From Azophilus sp965220835 (GTDB taxonomy: Bacteria > Pseudomonadota > Gammaproteobacteria > Pseudomonadales > Azotimanducaceae), in contig OZ244842.1 of the NCBI GenBank assembly GCA_965220835.1, positions 992,001 through 1,056,000 on the forward strand: DNA of 64,000 nucleotides, in the 5' to 3' direction. Position 1 is the stretch's first letter. Every line of letters starts with the position of its first letter. The position numbers and the translations under genes were made by a program. Under the pieces are notes generated by a model that saw nothing but the letters and a program-made list of their open reading frames with translations, did not search any database and was not told the DNA's origin. Shown here piece by piece: positions 26,864 to 34,611 of the stretch.

Positions 26864-26906
26864 AACTCGCCAATGTGCTGGTTGATTCCACTCTAGGGAG
26901 CGATGC

Positions 26907-27374
26907 ATGGTGCAAGGCAACACGGCAGGGCTAGGCGGAAGCTCTTCGGCGGTGGCGCATCTGCCCTCAGGCGTTGAGGGAATCGATATCCCATCGGCCG
27001 TCTTCGATGATCGATCCGCATTCGTCGAAGTGGCACGGCGGGGGCTACCTGGAAAGGTGGTCAAGCAAGCCATCAGCGCAATGGGGCACCGGGATCTCTT
27101 CGCCCGTGTATTGAGAACCACGCCCGGAAACTTGAATCGCCTCTATCGGCGGAGAGTGCTCGCATCACCTCAGTCGGAGGCTTTGCTCGACCTGTTGCGC
27201 GTGTTCGTTCGGGCTGCATCCGTGTTTGGTGGCCGGGATACTGCAAGCGAATGGCTGCTTACCCGGGTTCCTGCTCTTGGCGGTCAGAGGCCGGTCGAAT
27301 TGTGCGACACGTTCGAGGGGCGCACCTTCGTACGCGAAGCGCTGCAAAAGATCGACTATGGCGAATTCCCCTAG
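26907..27374 (+). CDS. Xre/MbcA/ParS-type antitoxin
   Basis: The 155-residue protein has an N-terminal Xre-like helical DNA-binding region (RDLFARVLRTTPGNLNRLYRRR) and a C-terminal toxin-binding domain of the MbcA/ParS (formerly DUF2384) type, ending GGRDTASEWLLTRVPALGGQRPVELCDTFEGRTFVREALQKIDYG. This is the standard antitoxin partner of RES toxins: it neutralises the toxin and represses the operon. The AGGGAG site and ATG at 26907 fit well; another ATG at 26903 is out of frame. The toxin gene begins 48 bp downstream. Confidence 0.85.
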   Translation: MVQGNTAGLGGSSSAVAHLPSGVEGIDIPSAVFDDRSAFVEVARRGLPGKVVKQAISAMGHRDLFARVLRTTPGNLNRLYRRRVLASPQSEALLDLLRVFVRAASVFGGRDTASEWLLTRVPALGGQRPVELCDTFEGRTFVREALQKIDYGEFP

Positions 27375-27422
27375 GGATCCGCTGATCGAGTCCCCGAACG
27401 GGATTTGATTGGGGGCTCCCGT

Positions 27423-27917
27423 ATGCGCCTTTATCGGATTGGCCGCCTGGAGCATCTGGGGAAATTCAAAGGACTGGGCGCAAGCTATCGCGACGGTGCG
27501 CGGTGGAACGAAGCTGGCGTTCCCGCCCTGTACTTCGCGGAATCGGCTAGCGTTGCGCTGCTGGAAATGGCCAACTATTTGCCCTCTCCCCGCTTGGTTC
27601 CTGCCAACTATCGGCTGGGCATCTACGAGTTGCCGGATGATACGCCGATGGATCGTTGGCCGATTTCCATGCTGCCGCCCGACTGGCGGGACTTCCCCCA
27701 TCCAAAATCCACGCGCCAGTTGGGCACCGATTGGCTGATTCGGGGAACAAGCCATCTGCTCGCCGTCCCCAGCGCCGCCGTTCCGGCTGGCCTTGAGAGC
27801 ATCATTCTGGCCAGCCCTGCGCGTATTGGGGCTGGAGCCATCCGCCTAATCGCCACGGAAGCTGACATCTACAACCCAAGGGCGTTCACGACGCCACCCG
27901 AAAGCCCGATAGCCTGA
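27423..27917 (+). CDS. RES-domain toxin
   Basis: The 164-residue protein begins MRLYRIGRLEH and contains GARWNEAGVPALYFAESASVALLEMANY, covering the Arg and Glu of the conserved Arg-Glu-Ser set. RES toxins break down NAD+ (MbcT by phosphorolysis), halting growth when the antitoxin is lost. The ATG at 27423 is chosen over a TTG at 27405 because the family normally begins just before the first Arg and GGGGG lies seven bases upstream. With the antitoxin and palindrome it forms a complete module inserted between catabolic genes, which suggests horizontal origin. Confidence 0.85.
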   Translation: MRLYRIGRLEHLGKFKGLGASYRDGARWNEAGVPALYFAESASVALLEMANYLPSPRLVPANYRLGIYELPDDTPMDRWPISMLPPDWRDFPHPKSTRQLGTDWLIRGTSHLLAVPSAAVPAGLESIILASPARIGAGAIRLIATEADIYNPRAFTTPPESPIA

Positions 27918-27923
27918 AGGCCC

Positions 27924-27957
27924 AATCGGCACGGTGCCCCTAATCCTCGCCGATTTT
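27924..27957 (+). terminator. Possible intrinsic terminator after the RES toxin
   Basis: AATCGGC (27924-27930) pairs with GCCGATT (27949-27955) and is followed by further T residues, 7 bp after the toxin stop. The 18-nt loop is long, so strength is doubtful. Confidence 0.35.
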
Positions 27958-28015
27958 CCCAATTGAGATTTGGCTTGGGGCTTGGTCGGGAACTGGCCGC
28001 AATACACTGGCTGTA

Positions 28016-28026
28016 GTCAATTGACA
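28016..28026. promoter_or_regulatory. Palindrome overlapping a TTGACA box upstream of TonB receptor 2
   Basis: GTCAATTGAC is a perfect 10-bp palindrome whose right half lies in TTGACA (28021-28026), about 95 bp before the ATG at 28119. No good -10 box is seen at the normal distance, so promoter function is uncertain. Confidence 0.25.
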
Positions 28027-28118
28027 GCTCTGGGACATTTCGGCAAGTTGAGGCTGGTTGTGCAGGGCGAGTTCCAACGCCCAGCGAATTGGCCGTCATC
28101 GTTGAAGAGGAGGGAGCG

Positions 28119-30461
28119 ATGAACAACTTCAAGGCATTTATATCTTGGGTGCCCGTCGGGCTGTTGCTAACTGGATGGGCCCACGGGGCCGAGATCGAGG
28201 AAGTCGTGGTCACCGCGGAAAAGCGTGAGTCAACCCTGCAGGAAACGCCAATTGCGGTGACGGCAGTGACCCGGGATGACATCGAGCTGCGCAACCTCGA
28301 CGATTTCAGCCAGATTCAATTCGTGGCACCTGGCTTGGTATTCAGCGAGATCGCTGACATGGCGCAGATGACCATGCGGGGCGTGGGGGTGGATCAATCG
28401 GACGTTTCGGCCGAGCCTGGCGTGGCCCTGTACTCGGATTCCGCTTACCGAGGCACCTTGGTTTCCGCCGCGAACCTTCTCTTCGACCTAGAGCGGGTCG
28501 AAGTGCTGCGCGGCCCTCAAGGCACCCTGTTCGGGCGCAACTCCACCGGAGGTGCGCTCAACGTCATCACGCGCCTGCCTGGCGAGGCGGCGGCGATGGA
28601 GGCGAACTTCATATACGGCAGCTACGACCGCACCCGGGTCGAGGTGTCCGGCGATGTGCCCATCGTGCCTGGAACCCTTGCCCTGCGTGGCGCTGTCGCC
28701 CGTGACGCCCGCGACGGCTACGCGGACAACAACTTCACTGGCCGGGAGGAGGACGACGCCTCGGCCACCTTCGCCAAGATGGCGGCGGTGTTCAGCCCCA
28801 GCGATGCGTTGAGCGTCGTGTTGCGGGGCGAATACAACGACAGCGAGATCGGCGGCCCGCCCTTCATCAAGACCGACGATCACCCAGTGCCGCCTTTTTT
28901 CACCTCCTCTGCCAATCCAGGCGGTGTGCTCACCATTCCCGGCACCTTATGCGGCCCCGTGTCCTGCGCCGAATCGCTCGGCCTCAGTCTGTCTCCCGGC
29001 GGGGTTGGCAGCGACGATCCGCGCGAGACTTACGCCGACGGCGAAACCCAGTTCGACAGCGAGTCATATGGCGTGAACCTGACCGTCGAGTTCGCTTTGA
29101 GCGATGCGGTCAGCGTCAAGTCGATCACGTCCTATTTCGACATCGAACAGCTGGGCAACCAGGAGGAGAACGACGGCACTGAAATTCCCTACCTCACAGA
29201 CGATTTCATCCAAGAGAACAAGGAATGGTCTCAGGAGCTCACCCTTTCCGGCGCCACGGACAAGCTGGATTGGATACTGGGCGGCTACCACTACGAATCG
29301 GACATCTTCGCCCATTTCAACTTCACCCTGCCGGCCCTGCAGCCCACCTACGAAGCTTTGTTTGGGTTACTTGGTGGCGGTGGCCCGCTGCCGCCCGGAA
29401 CCTTGGCTTTCTTCGGCCCGCGGATCGACGGCAGCCTCGACCCGGTGCCCTTTCTGGAGTTTCAGGGCGACGGCGAGACAAAATCCAACGCCGTCTTCGC
29501 CCAAGGCACGTTGGCAATCACCGAACGGCTGCGCGGCACCGCCGGCGTGCGCTGGACGGAAGACAAGAAGTGGCTTTTGCTCAGCGTCGCCAACAACCTC
29601 GGCGGCGACGGCTGCCGGGATCTGCTGATGAAGGACAAGTGGAGCGAGACCACTTGGAAGGCCGGGCTCGACGCCGACCTTGGCGAGAACACGTTGCTGT
29701 TCGGGTCAGTCTCCACCGGGTTCAAGGCGGGTGGCAACAACGGGGGCACCTGCGGCAACACCTACGAACCGGAAACCTTGCTCGCCTACGAGGTGGGCAC
29801 CAAGTCTCGCCTGCTCGACAACCGCCTGCAGTTGAACTTCACCGCCTTCTACTATGACTATGAGGACCTCCAGGCGCGACTGTTCGTAAACAACGCCTCC
29901 ATCGTTGAGAACGCCACCAACGCCGAGACCTATGGCGTGGAGGTGGAGTGGCTGTGGCTGGCAGGCGAGGCGGTTCGCATCGACGGCTCGGTCTCCTACC
30001 TGCGCACGCAGTTCGAGGATTTCCTGTCCACCGACCCGCTGAATCCCCACATCGGGATCAACTGCGACGTCAATGGCCTCGGCTGCCAGCAGGACCTGTC
30101 CGGCAATGAGCTGCTGCGCTCACCGGAGTGGAAGGCCAATTTCAGCATCGAGTACGACATCCCCCTGAGCGGCGATGCAGGCGCCGTCACGCTGCGCGGT
30201 GAGTATGCCTACACTGACGGCATGTATCACACGGTGTTCAACAACGACTTTGCCCGCCAGGATGGCTACAACCTCGTGAACGCTCGAGTCATCTGGTCGC
30301 CGCAGGGTGGCATGGAGGGCATTCGCATCATTGGCTTCGTGGAGAACATCGCCGATGACGAGTACGTCATGATCCATGCGCCGAACGCCACCACCGGCGG
30401 CACGCTGAGCCAGTACGGCCCGCCGCGCACTTGGGGGATTCAAGTGCGTTTCGGGCGATAG
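28119..30461 (+). CDS. TonB-dependent outer-membrane receptor 2
   Basis: A protein of about 780 residues with a signal peptide (VPVGLLLTGWAHGA), a TonB-box-like EIEEVVVTAEKR and the plug landmarks MRGVGVDQSD and VEVLRGPQGTLFGRNSTGGALN. A barrel follows, ending GIQVRFGR. The ATG at 28119 follows GAGGAGGGAGCG and gives a normal signal sequence; the upstream reading does not. It stands alone downstream of the toxin-antitoxin module and converges on a serine hydrolase 13 bp away. The ligand is unknown. Confidence 0.9.
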   Translation: MNNFKAFISWVPVGLLLTGWAHGAEIEEVVVTAEKRESTLQETPIAVTAVTRDDIELRNLDDFSQIQFVAPGLVFSEIADMAQMTMRGVGVDQSDVSAEPGVALYSDSAYRGTLVSAANLLFDLERVEVLRGPQGTLFGRNSTGGALNVITRLPGEAAAMEANFIYGSYDRTRVEVSGDVPIVPGTLALRGAVARDARDGYADNNFTGREEDDASATFAKMAAVFSPSDALSVVLRGEYNDSEIGGPPFIKTDDHPVPPFFTSSANPGGVLTIPGTLCGPVSCAESLGLSLSPGGVGSDDPRETYADGETQFDSESYGVNLTVEFALSDAVSVKSITSYFDIEQLGNQEENDGTEIPYLTDDFIQENKEWSQELTLSGATDKLDWILGGYHYESDIFAHFNFTLPALQPTYEALFGLLGGGGPLPPGTLAFFGPRIDGSLDPVPFLEFQGDGETKSNAVFAQGTLAITERLRGTAGVRWTEDKKWLLLSVANNLGGDGCRDLLMKDKWSETTWKAGLDADLGENTLLFGSVSTGFKAGGNNGGTCGNTYEPETLLAYEVGTKSRLLDNRLQLNFTAFYYDYEDLQARLFVNNASIVENATNAETYGVEVEWLWLAGEAVRIDGSVSYLRTQFEDFLSTDPLNPHIGINCDVNGLGCQQDLSGNELLRSPEWKANFSIEYDIPLSGDAGAVTLRGEYAYTDGMYHTVFNNDFARQDGYNLVNARVIWSPQGGMEGIRIIGFVENIADDEYVMIHAPNATTGGTLSQYGPPRTWGIQVRFGR

Positions 30462-30474
30462 CGGCGCGCAATCC

Positions 30475-31761
30475 TTAAGTCAGCGCTTCAAAGGTCAGCT
30501 TCTCGAAGCGCTCGCCAAGGTTGGCCTTGGGGAGGAACTGATACAGGAACACCTGGGTGAAGAACAGGCCGGCCAAATCTTCCGCCGGGTCCACGAAGAA
30601 GTAGGTGCCGGCGGCACCGCCCCAACCGAATTGCCCGGGTGAGCCGGGCATGAAGGAACCGCCGATGCCCTTGCGCACCGAATAGCCGAAACCGAAGCCG
30701 TAGTTGGGCCCGGCCGCCAGGTCGATGTTGCGGGTGCCGATGTGGTTGGTGGTCATCAGGTCCACGGTTTTGCGCCCCAAAACGCGCACGCCGTCGAGTT
30801 TGCCGCCGTTCAGCAGCATCTGGACGAAGCGCGCGTAGTCCGCGGGCGTGCTGAGCATGCCGCCGAACAGGCCGTTGCCGGACATCAGCGTGCGGTTCGA
30901 CTTGCCCGCCTTCTCGGCGTGCTCCGGCCGTTCGCGAACCCGTAAGTTCTCGTCCTCGTCCCACTCATACTCGGTGGCCAGCCGCGCCCGGTCTTGCTCA
31001 CCGCAATAGAATCCGCTGTCCGCCATGCCCAGAGGCTCGAAGATGCGCTCGCGGAACAGCGTGTCCAGATCCTGGCCGGTCAGCCGGGTCAGGAACAGGC
31101 TCAGCACATCGAAGTCCGAAGCATAGTTCCAAGTCTCTCCCGGCTGCGCGAAAAGCGGAACTTCAGCGAGGGCCAGCACCTTCTGCTCGTAGCCGTGCTC
31201 CGGCTGGTTAACCGGCTCCGCCGCGCCGAAGAATCCCGTCCCTTCCCAAGTGGGCTCCAACAGCGGTCCATAGGCGGCGGGCGTGCGGCTGATGGCCGGC
31301 AGTCCGGAGGTCATGGTGAGCAGGTCGAACAGGGTGATCTCCCGGCGTGCCGGCACGGTGACCTCGGTGGCGAGCCCGCTGCGAACCCGCTCCTCCGCGC
31401 CGAGGTAGGCGGCCACCCGGGGCTTCTCGAACTCCGGCAGCCACTTGGACACGGGCTCATCGAGAAAAAAGGCCCCATCCTCGAACAGCGACATCACCAC
31501 CGCTGCCGTGACCGGCTTGGTCTGGGAGTACATGCGAAACAGCGAATCCATCGAGACTGGCGCTTCCCGGCTCACATCCAGCCGGCCTGCGGCGTGTTGA
31601 TGCACAACTTGGCCGTGGCGCAAAACCACGGTCGCCGTTCCGGGCACGTCGCCGGCTTCTACGGCTGCGTCCATGGTGCGTCCGATGCGCTCGAGCCGCT
31701 CAGCGCACAAGCCCGCTTCTTGGGGCCGGGCGACGGGCAGCCCGGCAAGTTCCTGAGTCAT
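30475..31761 (-). CDS. Class C beta-lactamase-fold serine hydrolase (EstB-like esterase)
   Basis: The 428-residue protein has the penicillin-binding fold. The nucleophile motif S-x-x-K is SQTK (Ser79-Lys82), the second motif is YAS in ETWNYASDFDVL, and the third active-site strand carries WGGAAGTYF in place of KTG. No signal peptide is evident, so a cytoplasmic esterase or lactone hydrolase (EstB type) is likelier than a beta-lactamase. It diverges from the DUF5916 protein and could hydrolyse esters made by the BVMOs of the region, which is an inference. Confidence 0.8.
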   Translation of the reverse strand: MTQELAGLPVARPQEAGLCAERLERIGRTMDAAVEAGDVPGTATVVLRHGQVVHQHAAGRLDVSREAPVSMDSLFRMYSQTKPVTAAVVMSLFEDGAFFLDEPVSKWLPEFEKPRVAAYLGAEERVRSGLATEVTVPARREITLFDLLTMTSGLPAISRTPAAYGPLLEPTWEGTGFFGAAEPVNQPEHGYEQKVLALAEVPLFAQPGETWNYASDFDVLSLFLTRLTGQDLDTLFRERIFEPLGMADSGFYCGEQDRARLATEYEWDEDENLRVRERPEHAEKAGKSNRTLMSGNGLFGGMLSTPADYARFVQMLLNGGKLDGVRVLGRKTVDLMTTNHIGTRNIDLAAGPNYGFGFGYSVRKGIGGSFMPGSPGQFGWGGAAGTYFFVDPAEDLAGLFFTQVFLYQFLPKANLGERFEKLTFEALT

Positions 31762-32017
31762 TGATGTCTCCTGTGTTCATCCCCCTTGGATCGGGGAGCG
31801 AGTTTAGCAGGTGCCATTCTGCAACAAACTCTGACCGGTACCGGGTAACCGATTGAATGTTGGGAAATCCTCAGCGGTCGGAATTGAGCGGTTTGCTCCT
31901 CCGGCATTTGCCCGTTGTGCGGGCTCGACGCCGATCGGGCATTCTCGGGTCGGCCTAGCCGGTCAGGTCGCAACGCTATTCAAACCGGCCGGATTGGGCG
32001 ATGATGTAGGCTCTGAT

Positions 32018-34528
32018 TTGTTGAATTCCCAGTTGTTCATTTACTGCGTTCGTCGTTGCGTCGCTTGGCTGTGCGTTTTGTTGTGCCTTGGCACCAGTTC
32101 CGCTGGTGCGGTAGAGCTTGGCGCTCAGCAGGTCATTGACGTCCTAGATGGTATTCCGCGGCATCACATCCGCGTGCCAACCCTTGATGATGCGGATGCC
32201 GCTATCCGCATCGACGGGATGGTGGATGAAGCCGCTTGGCTGCAGGTGCCCGACTACGACAACATGCGGGTGGCGGTGCCCGGCACGGGAGAGCCCGGCG
32301 CCTACCGCACGCAGTTGCGGCTGCTCGCCACCAAGCGGGCGCTGTACGTCAGCGCGGTGATGCACCAGCCGCCGGACACCCTGGTGCAGCGGATGACCGC
32401 CCGCGATGAATTCATTGACCGCGACCTGTTCGGTTTTACCATCGACCCCGGTGGTGAAGGCCAGTTCGCCTATTGGTTCATGGTGGCCTTGGGCGGTTCG
32501 CTTTTGGACGGCAAGGCGCTGCCGGAGCGCCGCTTCCAGAATGACTGGGATGGCCCTTGGCACAGCGCCACGGCGCGGCTCGGCCATGGCTGGAGCGCGG
32601 AGATGATGCTGCCTTGGTCCATGATGGGCCTGCCCGAAGCCCAAGGCGAGCGCACCATGGGCTTTGCCTTCTCCCGCTATGTGGCACATGCCAGCCAACG
32701 CTATCAATGGCCCGGCTACTCCTACTCCTCGGCCCGCTTCGTCACCGCCCTTAACGCCATGCAGGTGGAAGGGGTTGAGGCGCGCCCGCAGATTTCGGTG
32801 ATCCCGTTCACTTCGCTCACCAAGGATCAGGCCCGAGGAGACGACAAGGCCCGCGTTGGCGTTGACGTGGCTTGGCGGCCGTCGCCCCAGCTGGCGCTGG
32901 CGGCAACTGCGCTGCCCGATTTCGGGGCGGTGGAAGCGGATGACGTGGTGCTCAACCTCACCGCCCTGGAGACCTTCTTTCCCGAAAAGCGGCTGTTCTT
33001 TCTGGAGGGCAACGAGGTGTTCGAGTCCACCCCGCGGGCCAATTTCGGCAATCTCGCCAGATCCGTCACCAACGACAATTACGCCACCACCTCGCGCAAG
33101 GTTTGGCGCAATGAGTTTCTGCCGGTGCCGATTTCCTTGGTGAACACGCGCCGCATGGGCGGCACGGCCACCCAAGTGGAAGTGCGGGACGGAGTGGAGC
33201 TGCGGCGCGGTGAACGCGGCCTGCCCACGGAATTGCTGGGTGCAGCCAAGGTCACTGGCTCCGCCGGCGGGCTTCGCTATGGCCTGATGGGCGCGCTGGA
33301 GGATGACGTGGAATGGTTGGGCGATGTCGGCAATGAACGGGTGAAGGTTTCCGCACCAGGCCGGGATTTTGCCGTGGCCCGCTTGCTTTACGAATCGGTG
33401 GGCGCGGACCGCCGCTCCGTGGGCTACATCGGCACCTTGGTGGCTGGCCCCATGCATGACGCGGAAGTGCACGGAATTGACGTCCACTACACCAGCGGCG
33501 ACGGTGGCATCGTGGCCGATGCCCACGTCATGCGCAGCGCAGTGGACGGGGAGGCAGGCTACGGCGCCTTGCTCGACTTGCGCTACGCCCGCTCCGCAGT
33601 GGTTCAGCACCAACTGGCGCTGGACTACTTCGACGCCGATGCGGACCTAAACGACCTGGGCTTTCTGGCCCGCAACGACTACGTGGGGGCGCAGTACGCC
33701 CTGCAGTACGCCAATCCCGAGGGCATTGGGCGGTTCAAGGTCATTCGCGGCACCGTGGTGGCGCAGCAACGGTTCAATTTGAGTGAAGGCCAAGTGGTGG
33801 AGAGCGGGCTCTACTGGCGCAATTCCATGGTCCTGCCGGGCCGCAACACCATCAACACGGCGCTGGCTTGGCTGCCGCGCCGCTATGAGGACCGCGACAG
33901 CCGGGGCAACGGCGCCTATCGAGTGCGCCAACGGTGGTGGGGCGACGTTCAGGTGGCGACGGATGCGGCCAAGGCGTTGAGCTTTTCAGCGAGCCTCGGC
34001 GCCTTGCAGGAAAATCTCGGCGATTGGACCTACGCCCTGGCTGGCGGCGTCACTTGGCGGCCCAACGACCGGTTGTCCCTTGATTTCGACCTGCGCTACA
34101 AGCGCCGCCGAGGCTGGGTGGTGCACGTGGAGGAGCGCAATTTCGGCACCTACAAGGGGCCCGACCTGCAGCCTTCGCTCAGCTTGAACTGGGTGGCCGC
34201 CGCGCGGCATCAAGTGCGGCTGTCGTTGCAGTGGGCAGGTGTCAAGGCCAGGCTGCAGGACTTCTGGGCCGTGCCGGAGGGCGACGGCAAGCTGGTTTCA
34301 GCTGAGCCAGGGGATCCCGAGCGAAACTTCAGCGTCAGCATGCTCACCGCCCAAGCGCGCTATCGATGGGAGATTGCACCGCTGACGGACTTCTACTTGG
34401 TTTACAACTTGGGCAACGCGCTGCCCAACGACCCGAACCGGGAGCTGCGTGGGCTGTTCACTGACGCGTTCAACGACCCGGTTGTGGAGAGCTTCGTCGC
34501 CAAGCTGCGCTATCGCTTCGGGAACTGA
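32018..34528 (+). CDS. DUF5916-family protein (N-terminal CBM9-like domain, outer-membrane barrel)
   Basis: After a hydrophobic signal (CVAWLCVLLCLGTSSAGA) there is a CBM9-like sandwich (IRIDGMVDEAAWLQVPDYDN through GFTIDPGGEGQFAYWF). A long region with DFGAVEADDVVLNLTALETFFPEKRLFFLEGNEVF follows, then beta strands ending in LRYRFGN. This matches the DUF5916 family, thought to be outer-membrane. The frame is open from a TTG at 31853, but the extra 55 residues look untranslated; TTG codons at 32018, 32021 and 32033 precede the signal peptide, so the exact start is uncertain. The 255 bp between it and the divergent hydrolase shows nothing else. Confidence 0.7.
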   Translation: MLNSQLFIYCVRRCVAWLCVLLCLGTSSAGAVELGAQQVIDVLDGIPRHHIRVPTLDDADAAIRIDGMVDEAAWLQVPDYDNMRVAVPGTGEPGAYRTQLRLLATKRALYVSAVMHQPPDTLVQRMTARDEFIDRDLFGFTIDPGGEGQFAYWFMVALGGSLLDGKALPERRFQNDWDGPWHSATARLGHGWSAEMMLPWSMMGLPEAQGERTMGFAFSRYVAHASQRYQWPGYSYSSARFVTALNAMQVEGVEARPQISVIPFTSLTKDQARGDDKARVGVDVAWRPSPQLALAATALPDFGAVEADDVVLNLTALETFFPEKRLFFLEGNEVFESTPRANFGNLARSVTNDNYATTSRKVWRNEFLPVPISLVNTRRMGGTATQVEVRDGVELRRGERGLPTELLGAAKVTGSAGGLRYGLMGALEDDVEWLGDVGNERVKVSAPGRDFAVARLLYESVGADRRSVGYIGTLVAGPMHDAEVHGIDVHYTSGDGGIVADAHVMRSAVDGEAGYGALLDLRYARSAVVQHQLALDYFDADADLNDLGFLARNDYVGAQYALQYANPEGIGRFKVIRGTVVAQQRFNLSEGQVVESGLYWRNSMVLPGRNTINTALAWLPRRYEDRDSRGNGAYRVRQRWWGDVQVATDAAKALSFSASLGALQENLGDWTYALAGGVTWRPNDRLSLDFDLRYKRRRGWVVHVEERNFGTYKGPDLQPSLSLNWVAAARHQVRLSLQWAGVKARLQDFWAVPEGDGKLVSAEPGDPERNFSVSMLTAQARYRWEIAPLTDFYLVYNLGNALPNDPNRELRGLFTDAFNDPVVESFVAKLRYRFGN

Positions 34529-34611
34529 TCGGGGATCTGATTCGCCTTGCGCTATGCTGTCGGGGTGATAGCATTGGTGACTTTATTGGGTTCAATCAGA
34601 GGAGAGAGAGC

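Noticed and set aside
32144..33613. 489-residue reverse frame opposite the DUF5916 gene
   Set aside because: It has no ribosome-binding site or domain, and the composition is typical of an antisense shadow.
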